The notes: generated by a model not told the origin, from the letters alone. Positions 31,827-46,600 are shown, counted from the first letter of the stretch. The stretch: 64,000 bases of DNA from Dioscorea cayenensis subsp. rotundata (GCF_009730915.1 NC_052489.1:25661916-25725915); one strand, 5' to 3'. Program-made: numbers and translations.

Positions 31827-34800
31827 TTACAGCCAATTTGGAGTGATAGCTTTATTTGAACTCACATTAGAGGACAGTTCATCAGTAAACTTCGCTAAAG
31901 AGCGATATTGCAATTTGACACTCTCTGCGTTGTCCAGTGTCTTGACCACATACCTGTGTTCATGATCAGATGTTACATCTTTAAAAGATGTCTCTTTCAA
32001 TAGATGCTTTGATTTGAAATATAACAAAATAAGCTTATTCATAGCAACACCAAACTATTGGAAGGTTATCTACAAAATAACATGCAGGAGTCTAATAGCT
32101 TTCCACTCAGCTGCTGAAACTGATGATTAAGCACGCAAGTGGGATATGCCAGCATGGCCAGAAGAAAGATCTAATGAGAGACTTGGTGAAGTTCACATTA
32201 ATTCCTAGCCCATATAAAGTGACAAATAAAATGGGCGACCAAGGAAAAACAAAGGCTACAACAAGAGATAGAACCTCACAATAAAAGTGCAAGAAAGGGA
32301 TCAAATTATCACTCAGCTACTAATTATAATATTGAACTGCAGAAATAACTAACCATCCATTTAAGCATTGTGTCGTCACAACAGCAACTCGTCCAACAAA
32401 ACGTTGCGGTGTCCTCTTGTTTCCCTGAGAGAATTTCAATGTAATCCTTAAGTTACATGTCGCTACAATGAACAATACCAAAGGGTTTAGGCTGTACCTT
32501 GATTATAACTCGGTCTGAGACTACAAATGGAAATTGGACACCTTTACCCCGACAAAGGTCCAGAGGAAACGGGTCGTCATAACTACATTTTTCCTTGACA
32601 CAAGAAAAGAGATTGACTTTAGAAGGAATATTCAGAGATAAGATATAATAACAGAAGGTACTCTGATGAAAAAGGGGGCTTGAACATACATGTTCAAATC
32701 TGTCTCTTCTTCTTTTGGGTGCTTTCGAGAATTGTGACTCTTCTTCACGGTGGAATGCTTGGACTGCAGCCCGGAGTGCTAAAACGATGCAGGAAAAATT
32801 CTTAAGATAAATTGGAACAGATCGCGGAAAGGGAATTTTTTTTTAACAGAATAATGATAAAGCCATGAATAGAATGTTGTCATATTTAAGATAGTCACAA
32901 CATTAACAAGTAAAAATTTATGCATACTGCCAACAATGTCAGAAATGATGGCAGAGGTCTTCTAATTGCTACATCAGCTGGTAAGACAACATATAACTAT
33001 CCTAGAGAGAGCTCCTACAATTTGACTTCCAATTAGTGTGGTCCATAATGAATTATTTCACCAAGAACAAATAAGCAAGCTCCACTTTGGTTCATAAGTT
33101 CAAACGTAAATTATATTGAGATGTGTGCTGTATAATTTATAAGAGGAAGTGAAGCAGGAGGGGTCAGAAAGTTTTATCCCAAGAAATAAAGGAAAGTAGA
33201 ACCACCATCATTTGTTTTGCATTCATCCAATTCCAACCGGTGGGCGTCAAATAGGCACCAAATTCTAGCTGTACTAGACAAAATTAACGTGGATAAAAAC
33301 CAAGAAAAAAAAACAAAAATAAATAAATTTGATCTTATCCTATTCATTTAGATCTTGACGCTATCACCAATAGATAGATAAAACTAATAGCTACCATGAA
33401 GTCAATAAAAATTTATTTTTTGGACCTTTTCTTTTAAATTTTATATTGAATTTGTTAAGGATAAGTTTTTTAGTTAGAATCAATTATCCTTTTAGATAGG
33501 ATTTAAATTCCTACCATTAGTTTAGTTGGGTTTGGAGTCTGTTAGTAGGTTTCAGCAGTGGAGGAAATTAGTGAAAGGCTAACATTCATTCACAAAGTTC
33601 CTCTTGTTGTTACTCTGTCCAGGAAAATTCAGCCACCTTATAGTTTCATTTTATTTGATCAGCTTCTAACTCTACTGAAAAATAAGATAGATGGCATACC
33701 CAAGTTAGGCCGAACTAAGTCTTCTGAAATTGGTTGTGAGCACTTGAAACAAGACTTCTGCATATAAAACACAAAGTAGAAAAATCATAAAGATCATGAG
33801 TATTCACTAAGTAAATATTTTGTTAAAGATACAAATAAATATGCCAAGAGTACATTCTGCAGGAATGGCAACGTTGATGAAGACACTCTACGGTCTAGAC
33901 CCAATTAAAACAAGTATACTTGCGTTCATCACACGCATGACAAATACATAGAGTATCACTCAATGCTAAATGGAGGCATCAATAGACAATTATGTTGTTA
34001 TAGGAAAATGGAATAATTATTCATTAAGATATATTTAATCAATGATGGATTTAGTTTTATTATATCTGATAGTAAACTCTATCCAAATCACAACAAGAAA
34101 ATTAAATACCTTCATTTGTTATAAAGAAATCAGCATAATAGAAGCCTATCTTCACAGAAGACCCTAAAATGGAAGGAGTGTAGTTGGATAGCAGAATCTT
34201 ACTTTAAAGATGCCACATTGAATAACAGAAAAGCTCTTGAATATGCATATGCTGATTTCTTTAAAATTGGGAAAAAATTCCTTTATCTTAAAACATGCTA
34301 CACAGCTACGAGCTCCTCATCACTTGTTTACACATTATAGAGAGAGGACAAGCAAACCATCCAAACAGTTGGCGTGAGACTTTAGTGGATTAGCAAACAA
34401 ATCATCCAAATTATTCAGAGCATGAGATGTTAGTGGATTAATGGGTAAGACTTACGACTTTGTGAGCCATTCCTTATGTGAATTTTATTTTCAATTAGAT
34501 AATAACATTTTAAATTTCTAATTTAACAATTATGAAAAAAAAGGCAAACATTAGGAATTAAATCTAGAGGCATTGTTATTGCACTAAAATGCTTATACAG
34601 GCCACCATATAATTCTCCAAGGAGGGAAGCATGCACTCAGTGAACATCTAAAGAAAGTTCACCAAAAGAATACAAAGACCAGCATGCAACGGAAAACCAC
34701 ATGTAAAGCAGGACACAACATGACGCACCTGAAGGCAGTAAACCACTAATTTTAATATGGTTATGACTGATATGGGGAAATTGGACAAAAATTGCCCTCG

Positions 34801-36578
34801 CAAATGAATAAGCTGAAGAGATGAAAGAATGCCCAATAGGGGACCAGCGACAGGTCACCAACAAATGGCATCGGACGGTATATGTAAATGAGGGATGAAT
34901 GAAAGGCATCCGAAAGTTCATTTACATACAAAATTTATATGCCATGATGTTATATTATCCAAATATAAAAACAGAGATCATCTCCTGGTTTTGATGCAAG
35001 ATGAGAATCTATGCCTCTATCTGAGGTGACAGTGAAAACAAGGCAGAAGCACACCTATTGACAGTAGAATTGAGAGTCAAAGAGAAATTCTCTAATTTTG
35101 CTAGCATTACCTATTTATATTTAGAATTTCATTTTACAAAGAAGTATTATTTTATACTTTACACTTAAGAATACACATGCACAAATCACTACTATGGTAC
35201 CACATATGAGTTAGAAATATTCTTCCAATCACAACCAACATGGACTACAAAGTATCAGATATTTAGGAGGAGGATACCTAAAAATTTTTTAGAGCAAGGT
35301 AGTACTTAAAAACAATATAATAAGAGGTAAGGAGTTCTCACCATTCTATAAACTTGTTGCATGCCACCGCTACCAAAAGAATGCCCACATGGTAGTATCA
35401 TTGCATCATCCATAAGAGCACCTCTAGAAAACAGCAGATTCAAGAAAAAAATAATAAATAAACTAGGAATTCCAGAACACACTAATATGCGTTGCCACAA
35501 AGTGCTATTCAAATACAAAATTAAAAAGATGAAATTTAATTGCATTTGATATTTTATAGTTTTGAAGTTTGCTTTGCTTGAAGAGTAGCTTGAGATGGTT
35601 ACAAATCAATGAATTAAACTATTACTTCCAGCCCCAAGCTAATGGCAATTTCAAATTAATACTATTAAATGCACAACTCTATCTGTACAGATTCTAATCT
35701 TCAAGTTCTTCCAGGCAATGCACATTTGAAAACCAAAATGAGGATGTGGAACACTAATGCATCAACTTAAAGCAGGCAGCCACCGATGGTAAAAATAGTG
35801 AAAAGAAGTTCAAAGAAAAATCAGAACTCACGTAACAGGATCTGACAGGTGTGTCCTCAGAGACTCCCCTAAATCGATCGCCAATCCACTCTCCCGCCTC
35901 CCACCAAAACTACACCCATGCTCCCCTCCTATCTCCTTATGGCCCAAACTGGATCCATCTCCTCCATGCATGATTGGAGTATAATAATTCTCTGGCTCAA
36001 CTATTGTAATCTCGTTATCATACCCGCCTTCCCGCCCCTGCTCCTGCGGCTGTTGCGAACCAGAACTCCCCCTCATTCCGCTCCCATCCTTCGCCACCAT
36101 TCCTCTATTCAATCCTGAAAGACATATAAAAGGCAATTCAGCATCAATCTCAACAAAATCAGTAAAAAAAAAAGACAAAATTTTGCTAACCGAAACACGA
36201 ATGCTGCTTCTGCGAATCGGCTCGCGCGTTGCAAGCCTTATCCGAACTACTCTGGACGCTGCCGCTACTATTATTGCAGTGCTTGTGATTTCCATTGTCA
36301 ACGGACACCAAACCCTCGTCCTCCTCATCATCATACCCATCTTCATCGTCATCCTCCGATCCATCGCCACTCGACCCAGGATCTCGGATGGTGTTCCAGT
36401 CCCGGTTCTGCAAGCGCGACTCCTGGCCCATACGAAAGAACCCGCCGCCCCGATCATCAGCTGTATGGTTTCCGGCGGCGCGAGGAAATTGCAAGGCGGG
36501 GTCTTGGAAACCGATGCGGGAGCTGAGACCGTTGTCCATTGTCCTAGGATGAGCCAAATCAAGCTCCTTCGAAGCCAT
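31827..36578 (-). CDS. PUB62-like: U-box domain protein of the PUB62/PUB63 type
   Basis: Eight exons (36191-36578, 35832-36114, 35342-35423, 33700-33757, 32690-32778, 32498-32593, 32354-32424, 31827-31953) close in phase to 397 residues. The N-terminal half is low-complexity, with an acidic DEDDD/EEDEG stretch at about residues 70-90 and a Gly/Gln-rich part. The U-box is at about 224-300: GALMDDAMILPCGHSFGSGG, then KSCFKCSQPISEDLVRPN and LRAAVQAFHREEE. The C-terminus (VQFPFVVSDRVIIKGNKRTP, FVGRVAVVTTQCLNGW, YVVKTLDNAESVKLQYRSLA) is the plant-specific tail of PUB62/63. U-box proteins are E3 ubiquitin ligases; substrates of this type are unknown to me. The start ATG heads MASKELDLAHPRTMD. The gene is intact. 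Confidence 0.92.
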
Positions 36579-36769
36579 GAAGATGAAACCCTAGCTCCGG
36601 AGCTCAGCCTAGATAGGATCAGTAAAGATTGGTTGGATGGAAGATGAAACTAGGGGTTTGTTCGCCATTGTTTGCGCTCGATGAGAAGCGCCGGAGGGAT
36701 GGCGACCAAGATCGAGAAGAGCCGAGGTGAGAGGTGAGAGGCGATGGAGGGCGGGTGGAATTGGCATCG

Positions 36770-38420
36770 TGCGCTAAATTAACATTAATATAATTTTATA
36801 CATTTTTTATTTCTATTTTTTTTATATATTTAACTTAATATATAAATATTATTTGTATAATATTATTTACCTATTATTAATTTTATTTATATTACACTAG
36901 TTTTTACTTTTAACAATTATTTATCTAATTTAAAATTGTAAAAAATTCTCCTCTGCTAAAACCACTTAGGTCAACTAGTTAGCTTTATTAACTCACAAGT
37001 AATGTCTCAGTCTACACTCACGGGCTCTAAAAAACTGGTGCTGATTTTTTTGTCTAAAGTTTAAAATTTTTTTATGCAAAGTGAGAACACATGTATGATG
37101 AAGTAGTACCTTCATGTTTAAGTCTATTCATAGCATAATTTATCTATATTTTATATATAAAAAAAAAGTAAAAAACAGTATGAACCATTGAAAATAAAAA
37201 ATTTAATATAATTTATTTTATTAAATAAATTTACTCTAATTTAGAACGGATTTGAGAAAATTTTAATTCATAAAGGATGCATAGAACCAAAATTATTAAA
37301 TATGTATTAAAAATGTGAATAATACAAATATTTTACACTTATTTTTAAAAATTAGCATCGAGTATTAATTATAAACTGTAAAATAAGATACTATTTGTTT
37401 CAAAAGATATTTTTAAATAAAATACTTGTAAAGATTTTAAGATTCATTCTCCAATCAAAAGAGTTAATTAAGCTTTTTCTAAAGCATCTTATTCTACAAT
37501 AATATTTTTAAAAGTATTATGTTCTTACTTCTTTATTTATTTTAAATATGATAAATCACATAACAATGGTGAACATATGCATAGAATATAACCACAACCA
37601 TAAGCTCAATGATATTTGTACCCTCAGCTAGGAGCGGAGCAAAAAATTGTATAGTAGGGGGCAAAATGCAAAAAATAAATAAATAAATAAATAATTAATT
37701 ATTTTTTGCTATTTCTTTTAAGATTTATAAAAATGTTAATTTATTGTTTAGTTTATACAAAATCAAGAATGAAACAATATTTTTTTATAAAATTCGCTAA
37801 AAATATAATTTTATATATTATATAAAGTAATTTGTAAAAAACGAAAAACAAAAACATATATTTTAAAAAAAATATATATACTACATATATAAAAAATATC
37901 AATAGATCAAATAGTAAATTTTTGCAAATATTTTTAATTTGTCCTGATTTTAATAAGTTTATACATTTTTATTATTTTCTTAAATTTTTTATTGTTTATT
38001 TATTAAAAAACTATAAACTTAAATTATAAATTATTAATTTGATTAAAATATGAAATTATACTTACAAGTTTTATAATGATGTATATTTATGTGGCTAAAA
38101 GTAGTCCAAAATTATAAATTAATGACTCAAAATTCATTAAACAATTATTTTAAAAAAAAACTCTTGCTACAGTGATGTGTAACTATTTATCTATCACTGT
38201 GGCAAAAATGGATTTGACGCAGGATTTGGTGCTAGGTTGAGTGTGTTTTGTGTCAAATCTATTGATTTTTTTTTTTTTCAAATTTGACCATGGTCAGAAA
38301 TCCCCTTAAAGAATAGATATTAATTTGTAAAAAAAACTCTATATCTTTAGTGAACAACAACATCTTATGTAGCTTGTCGCCTTTGTCAAAAATCCTTATA
38401 CAAGATACTGTTTAACTCCA

Positions 38421-38455
<35 letters not shown>

Positions 38456-38470
38456 CCAAACTGGCACGTG
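36770..38470. other. AT-rich intergenic sequence
   Basis: The 5' leader and promoter of the U-box gene end near 36770. Beyond lies AT-rich DNA with an old SINE-like block at 36955-37030, a possible worn hAT-type end at about 37632 (GGAGCGGAGC) and an (AAT)n run at 38424-38451. No gene was seen. Confidence 0.55.
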
Positions 38471-38556
38471 ACAGGGAGCCAGCATGGGCTCAAACCGGAG
38501 AGGTTACTGGTTAGCCCTTATCATCAAGCAGGAGCGCGAGAAGAGAGCGAACGAGG

Positions 38557-41500
38557 ATGGCGGGAATGGCTGCCCTCCGGTTCTCTTCCCGCTCGGCACC
38601 TACTTCTCTTCCGATGCTGCGCTCTGGATTCCCGATGAAGGCTCGGATCCTCGCCCCAATGCCCCTTCGATCCAGATTCCCAAGTATGCACGCGCTTCTT
38701 TCCTTTCTAACTTTGCCCTTTCTTTGTATGAATGCTGTATGTTGATGGATTCCTTCTTTTACATCAGGAATTTACGCGTTCTCGAGCAATGACATCAAAG
38801 TGGGTTCAAATATTGAGGTGGATGGAGCGCCTTGGAGAGTTTTGGGTAATGGCATTTGATATTTGTTCTTAACTTGGGAAAGTTCCTTTTTTTTTTTCTT
38901 CTTTTTTTTTTTCGGTATGTTGAAGCTAATTTCAGCTTTTATAGTTTTAGTTTTAGTATAAATGCTGGTTGTGTTGTGTGTTTTGCATTAGTTAGTTCTC
39001 AATGGGCATGGTAAAAGATCAGTGATGATAGCTAGTTCTAGTGGAGGACAGAGACTGGTTCCTTCTTGATGTTTTCATGTGAAAACATATGCCTGTTGGC
39101 AGGATGAAAATTCTATGGAAATTTGAGATGAATCTTTTGTAGTATTGCTTGTGGTCTATAAAGGAAGACGACCATCTCAGGGCAAACCATCATCTAGTCT
39201 ATCTGGCAAGTTAGCTTGGAAATTGGATAAAATTAAATGGAGATCTTTGAGTGGTTATTCATGGCATGTTTAACCGTTGTTTGTAAACTCCTAATACTGA
39301 AAATCTAGGAGACGTTCTTTTTTATTTCTTTCTCCGTAGAAGATAATTACTTGTATAGATATTAATGAAGGTATTTCTTCAGAAAACATGCTTTTTAAAT
39401 GCTGAAGCATGCTTTGTTTGGGCTATGATAGAATATTGATGCAATTATAATAGCCCAAAAAAGAGTATTTTTGGTAGTCCTTTGAATTTGTTTGGAGCAT
39501 AATCTTATGGGAGTAATCTGTGTCATTGTGTGCTTTATGTCTTCTTGTTTGTTGAAAAGTATGATTTCAGTCAGTTGAATGATTGAAAGAGGAGCTGCAG
39601 GGTAATATGCCAATCACTTTCACAATACTTGCTATCATTTTTGAAATTTTCTTTCCCTCAAATTGGTGTGAAGGATCCATCTTCTAAAACATTGTGTTAG
39701 ATTATTTGGTAGTTTTCATCATGTTATTATTCTTGGTTTTCAATTCTATGTTGTTTTTAATGTTTACACATAAGGATTCTCTTAAATTAAATGACAGATT
39801 CTGCAGTTTTAGTCACTGTGGTGTCGGGTATGGAGAAATGCCAAACATAGAATAACCACTAAACATATAGATCATTCACAACATGTGCTTTTATAGTGTT
39901 TGGGAAATTTTTCTCTGATTATGTTTAATATACCAAAATTTACAGTATTAATAGGAAATGCGAGCTTTCATAATCATGGTTGCATGATGACAAAGAGTTG
40001 TGTAATGATATTTTAGTGCAAAAGAAAATTAATTAATCAAGAAGAAATGAGATATACCATATATGCGAAGAAGAATTTTTGCATAATCTCTTCTTTTAGA
40101 CAGTTTGCTGTAATTTTATGCATGCCCATGCCTATATTGTTTTCACCATAAAAAAAATCATTTTTTAAGTATTCAGATTGTAAAATATTCTTTTGCAGAA
40201 CATATTTGTCCCACCTGTATTCCTTGTGTTTCTGAAGGCCAAGTCTTATATTTCAGTTCATTTTCGCAAATTATTTGCTCAAATAGTAAGTAATGTTGTG
40301 TTATACTGTCATGGATCAATAGAGTTTCTTCATGTAAAACCTGGGAAGGGAGCAGCTTTTGTGAGGACTAAAGTACGTAATTATATCACTGGCAACACAG
40401 TTGACAAAACTTTTCGAGCTGGCAGCACGGTAATATCTTAGTTTAACTTTTTTGTTAATGACTTAATTTAGGTACCTTGAAGAACTTTTGATTTGTATCT
40501 TTATCTCTTCACTTCATCTTGGATTTTAATCGCTTTTGCTTATTACTTCATTCCTGCAGATAGCTGAGGCAAATGTTATTAAAGAGACTAAACAGTACAC
40601 TTACAAGGATGGCTCTCAGTATGTGTTCATGGACCTGGTATTGATCTATTGTCTTTATTTATTTTCTTTATCATGAATTTTTCTGGAGTCTGTTCTAAGA
40701 GGTGTATCTCAAACCTTAATTCTCTTTAAATATCTTATTTATGTAAAATCAATGATAGAATAGCTGTGGTATTTTTATTTTTTGCAATTAAAACCACAAT
40801 ATTGTGGCGGGTTTAAATGACTTGCATAAAAGCAGTCTAAATTCACAAAATTGACGTGCCAAGGGGGGTTATATGCGTAAATTTTTATGTCTTCTTGTTT
40901 CTTCTCAATACCAGATTGGAGACTATGATAACTTTGTTAAAGCACTCTGCATATTCGGGTATCTAGTCATGATGAAAATAGTAGCAGCATCAAAGTAGAG
41001 TTATAATAAAGTGAAAAGTTCTGAAATTTATAAGTCAAGTTTGCTTGAGACTTCTGGAGTACAACACCTCTGTAGCTCTGATTTTTATATGTGACATGGT
41101 TTATACTGATGATTGAGACAAGGATGTTGAACATCACTAAATTGCAAAATCAGCATAAATTGACTGGAGGCATACAATTTGGATTCTTGATTTGTGTTCA
41201 TGCATGTGCTTGTGACAAAAGAAATTTTAAGCCTTTCATGATAATCTCTTATCATAAAGCATTAAATGAGGAAACTTATTTTGAACTATAAGTCCCATTC
41301 AATTGGAGCAATATAAAGTTGGTATAGAGTTTGAATATGCACTTGATAAATGGTTCTCTATTCAGTTCTTATTGTTTTCCAAAGAATCTAAGGTAACCCT
41401 AATTAGAAGCATCCATTCTAGTGGACATGAGTGTTGCTGTAAATACACTTGGATGTAGCTCTTAAACATAAGAAGTGCTGGCCAAATCATAGTTCTGTGT

Positions 41501-42805
41501 GATTTTACTTTTTTCCATTTGTCATGTTGATTGTCTATATTGATGCTTGTTATGTGCTTAGGTTATAGAACAGAGGTCATCCCCATGTTACTCATATCTT
41601 CAGATACTTTTAAGTACCTTGCTGCATGTTCACAGGCTTCATACGAAGAAAGCCGCTTGAATGAAGCAGAAGTTGGTGACAAAAAGAAGTGGTTGAAAGA
41701 GGGAATGGACTGCACTTTGTTATTTTGGAACGGACGGGTATTTCTCATGTCTTTTTCTTCTTCTTTGAGACTCCATAGCCTCTGTTTGGATAAGGAGATG
41801 CTTTCTTTTACTAATTATTGTATTCAGAGCATGCCATGGGGGAATCAAACCTAAATCACACCAGTCTGTTTCATTGTTTTGCAATGCACACCCATATTTG
41901 TCCGTGCAGCTCATGCATGGTTGGCTTTTGTACAAAAGCTTTTAGTATTTTTATTATGAATATGGGTGCCTTTCCCTATCCACGTTCTTGTTTCTCTGCC
42001 AATGATTTGTACTAGTAATTGAGCTTGCTGTTTGGTTTACAGCCTTGTGACTCCCCATGGTGGTCATTCTTTTCTTCCATTAAGCTAGTTATATATACAT
42101 GGGATAGTCCTGAATGTTAAGAATATTGGACATACATGTACATTTGCCTAATCACCTAAACATGACTATGTTTTCAAACTTGGTTTTCAGGTTATTGATT
42201 TTGAACTTCCCATCACTGTTAAGCTAACTGTGGTTGATGTAGATCCTGGTTTGAAAGGAGATACTGCACAAGGTATGCTTATATATTTCTCTGAGAACCT
42301 TCTCCAAGATCCAACCACAAATTTTCCTGTCCCAAATCGACTCTTTGTTGAATCTGTCTTCTGAGTGAGATTTAAATTTTGAGCAGCATTCCTTAGGGCA
42401 TGCTGTCATTATTTTTTCAGCATGGTGTGATGGTTGGCATTTCATTCCATTATTAGACTATCACTAAGTACCTCTTTTGGGGAATTTAATGTTCCTAGTT
42501 TACCAAACATCATTATGCGCACCCTATATAGGCCTTAACAATGATCCTATGGAAAATTTAGTTTTTCAAATAAGCAAACTGCCATTGTGAGGGTGTTGGA
42601 AGTACCTTGTCTTTTCTTCCTATCATAAACTGAGATTATGCACAACTTTTCTGTTCTAACATTCTCAAAATCTTAATGTATGGCAGGAGGATCAAAACCA
42701 GCTACACTAGACACAGGAGCTGTGGTGAATGTTCCGCTGTTCATAAATACTGGCGAAGAAATACTAGTGGATACAAGAACTGGGCAATACATGAGTCGCG
42801 CATAA
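38557..42805 (+). CDS. efp: organellar (probably plastid) translation elongation factor EF-P
   Basis: Exons 38557-38683, 38768-38845, 40323-40429, 40560-40637, 41636-41737, 42191-42272 and 42687-42805 join in phase to 230 residues. The first 43 or so residues ([19 protein letters not shown]...) are rich in Ser, Arg and Ala without acidic residues, like a plastid or mitochondrial transit peptide. The mature part begins [19 protein letters not shown]. Domain I has the PGKG loop with Lys77, equivalent to the lysine modified in bacterial EF-P. The two C-terminal OB domains end in [20 protein letters not shown] and [11 protein letters not shown], the standard EF-P ending. EF-P relieves ribosome stalling at proline runs. 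An intron interrupts just before the PGKG loop. The gene is intact. Confidence 0.95.
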
Positions 42806-43259
42806 GTAGCTTCAGAATTCTTCCTTGTTACCCAAATTTTGTTGTGAAGTTTACCTGCTTTTACTGATCTTTCACGCTATTCAACAATGAAAACGAAAAT
42901 TGTCTTTTTTGATGCCGGACTTATTACTGTTGCATGCATTCATCTGTGTGTGGTGAATCTGGTGATGCTCCCAATTGTAGGATTTGCGGAAGAAACTATT
43001 TGTGCAATTTTTCCCCTGAAGAGGATCAGAATTTTTTTTGTTTACCATTATGTTGTGTTTATCTATAGTTATTCATAAATATTTTTTAATTTAATAAGGA
43101 GATGAACATGATCACCTTGTCAAATGGGCAACAAAGTCAAATAGGAAATATCAACAACTACTACATTGTAATTATGTTCGGTAATTTATTAGCTCTTAAG
43201 TTGGCGGGACGGTTTTTCCGACATAAAAGCTGTGGTTATGTAAAATGGCATTTTCTTTA

Positions 43260-43299
<40 letters not shown>

Positions 43300-43655
43300 T
43301 TAATCGATATTATAAATTTGTCCAAAATAGTTGATAAATATATATATATATATATAATTTTCCAGGTCACTAGACGTCAACGTTCCCAGGATACCCGTAT
43401 TCTCCCTAGCACCGAGTCTCCTCTACTCCTCTTCCCTGAAAAAACCCAGCTTTTCTTATTCCGAATCATTGTTATTCCTTCAATACTCTCCCTTTCGATC
43501 TCCGCACTCGATCTAGGATTGATAGAAAGCATCCAAAGACATGATCTTTCTTTATATTTCTTCTAACGATTCTCCGATCCGGGAGGACTTCAATTGTTCT
43601 CCAGCGAAAGGCTAAACCTTTCTCCATTCAGAGCAGCTCTAGATCCCCCGGAACG
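42806..43655. other. 3' UTR of EF-P, intergenic, and 5' leader of the membrane-protein gene
   Basis: The EF-P 3' UTR probably ends by about 43090. A (TA)n run lies at 43261-43296. From about 43370 the sequence becomes C/T-rich and balanced, as expected for the promoter and 5' leader of the next gene. Confidence 0.5.
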
Positions 43656-46600
43656 ATGGCCAGGATGGGTGTTCTTGCAGCGATCCTTTTGATTTCGTTT
43701 GTTTCTACTCTCTCCGATGCTTCTGCTGGTTTGAGGCTTCGAGATTTATTGGCAGATGGGCCGGTGAAAGATAAGAAGCCGGATTCACAAAAGGTAGGCA
43801 TGCGCAACGTGAATTTTGCATTGTTTTGGAACTTTGACTAGTAAAAATCTCTAATTTTGTGGTGATTTCTTAGGATTCATCGGTTCCTCCTCCTGGAATT
43901 CAACCAAAAGGCGGCGATGAGAAACCGCCCCCGCCGTCTCATCCAAAGAAGCTTACAGATCCGTCGTCACCACCGCCACAAGCGGGAAAATCCAATCCTG
44001 TGAACCATGCTGTTCCGCCTCCTCCCCCGGCTGGCAGTGGAACCATTCCCAAAGGCTCTTCCAGTCCCCCACCTTCCAAAGGATCTTCCAGTCCTCCACC
44101 TCCATCGCCCTCACACGTGCCCCACAAGGAGACGAATTTGTCGCCGCCTCCGCCGCCGGCCCCTGTTGAACAGGATAATGAGGCCAATCCGGGTTCCAAC
44201 GGGAAAGGTAATGGAAAAAACAATGAGGATGAGAAAGGTTCCGGCGATAAAGTTCAAGAGGATGTTTGTAAAGGGTTGCCTATAAGGTGTTCTGCCCCCG
44301 ATCTGGTTGGATGCCTTCGTTATCCCGGCACTGGTTAGTGGATGTTACGGGTTCAATTGAGCAAATGGCGCCAATCTGTGACAAAGGCGGGGAGAAGAAT
44401 TTTAAAGATCGTCACGTGCTCGGGAGGTCGCTGGTTGAGTCAGTTGAGCAACTTTATTCCAGCACAGCAGCTGACGAGGCAACAGAGAAGATGGTTGGGC
44501 GACGAAGCGGGCGAGTGAGAAGGGAAAATCAAAGGCTGAAGGGATTCGTTACAGGAGACAGCTGGTCCTATGGCAGTAAAGGACGAGGCACAACTTACCA
44601 CTAAGTGGTTACACCTACGTGGACAGGGTCTATATAAACTAAAGAAGAGTGGAGAAGAAGTAAGAAAGAAGAGAGAAAGTTCTAGGCCTGGTGTGGAGTC
44701 TCTCCGGTGGTCCTCTCCGGCGATTCCGATCAGGAGGGAAGTGATTCCCAGTTATCTTCCTTTTCCTGTCTTTTATCCGATCTATAGCTCTGTGAGCTCA
44801 GTAATTTCCATTTCTTTTCCATTTGAGGATTATTACTTGTTTGTTGAAAACCCTTGATGTTCTGGTGGTTTGCATCTTTTCCTGGTAAATGGATGTTATT
44901 AGATGCTAATTTGAGAACTATCTGAGGTAATTAGAGTTTTCCTGAATAGAAACTCTTTGAATTTCATTGAGAAGTTGATTGCTAATTCAATTTGAGATAG
45001 ATTTCTCTGTTATTGAATTTCCTTGATTAAGTTCTAGGAAAATTCGTTACATATTTGGTGCTTTCATTATGGCTGACCATACTCGTCAGAAGGATCTCAA
45101 TGCCAAGCTTGATTTGATACTCTCTACTATGGATCAAAGGGAGGAAAGATTGTTAATGGCTATGGATCAACGGGATGAGAAAGTTAAGCAGTTAGAACAA
45201 GCTTTACTCACTTTCACAAAGTATTTTTGAAAAATCGAGCAAAAATCGAGTCTTGCTAGTACTTCTTCTTTACCTCATCCTCTACAGTATGAGTTAATCA
45301 GTGAGAATGAACAGAAGGGTACCAAGATCTATCATACCAGATCCGTTAAAGTTGATTTTCCACGGTTTGAAGGAATTGATGTGCTTAATTGGATATTCAA
45401 GGCCGAGCAGTACTTTGATTATTACCGTGTGGAAGAAGGTGAGAAAAATACAATTGGCTATTATTCATTTTTGATGGCCAAGTAGTTCCATGGTACCGGA
45501 TGTTACACAAAAGCGGGATGCTAACTCGTGGCAATCATTGGTCAAGGCATTGGTTCATGATTATGGACCCTCTGTGTATGAATCTCCAGATTATGCATTG
45601 TTCAACCTTTTTCAAGAGGATTCTGTGGCCACTTATTATGCTAGATTCATGGAATTGGCTAATAGAGTAGAGGGAATGTCGCCCTCTGCATTTTTGTCTC
45701 GATTTATCAGTGGGTTGAAACGAGATATTCAACGGGATGTAATTCCTTGGAAACCGGATTCCTTACCAGCAGCAGTCTCATTGGCAAAGCTTTATGAAGA
45801 GAAATATAACCCTTCTAACAAGAATTGGTCCCGGAAAAACTCTTTTTCTCCTGATATCACTCCTTCGCTACATCAAGCAAAGGGAACACCTCTGCCAATC
45901 AGAGCAGCTCCGGTTCTTCCAGCGTTGGGGCCACCAGTTCCACATCAGACAGTATCCTCAGCACCTATGCAGCAATCTCCATACAGGAAAATAAGCTTTA
46001 ATGAAATGCAACTGCGCAAAGCTAAAGGCTTATGTTTCAATTGTGATGAGAAGTTTACACCTTCTCATCGATGTGCTAATAGGAGACTTTTGTTATTACA
46101 ATGGGATGAAGATTCTACTGAGGAGTCACAGCATGATGGGAATGACTTTGTTGTGGAGTTAGATACTACTTCACAGGCTGAGGAGCAGTCACTTAAACAT
46201 TCATTAAATGCCATGAATAGCACTACGGTTTCTGGTACTCTACGATTTTCTGGCACAATTAATGGACATTCAGTCAAAATTCTCCTCGATGGGGGCAGTG
46301 ACGATAGTTTCATTCAACCGAGACTTGCTCGATTTCTGAATTTAGATGTGCAACCGACATCTGCATTCAAGGTCTTAGTGGGCAATGGTCAGACATTAGA
46401 AGTTACAGGCTGTATCCACCAACTACCAATTCAGGTACAGGGCCACACTTTGACAGTTCCTGTTTTTCTATTGCCTATAGCAGGAGCGGAAATCATCCTA
46501 GGCGCTGCTTGGTTGGCCACACTTGGCGCTCATGTTGTGGATTATAGCAAGCTCTCCATTCAATTTTTTCACAAGGGACAATTTATTACTTTGCAAGGTG

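Noticed and set aside
33420-33560. Possible solo LTR in the U-box gene intron
   Set aside because: The sequence has an LTR-like feel, but no TG...CA limits, duplication or second copy could be shown.
36183-36647. Plus-strand open frame over the first exons of the U-box gene
   Set aside because: It is the antisense shadow of the minus-strand coding exon; the minus strand has the family sequence and proper splice sites.
37625-37670. Second hAT element starting at GGAGCGGAGC
   Set aside because: Only one worn end is visible; no matching inverted end or 8-bp duplication was found.
38484-38792. Longer start for EF-P at 38484
   Set aside because: That ATG is in a different frame from the transit peptide and the phase-consistent first exon starting at 38557.
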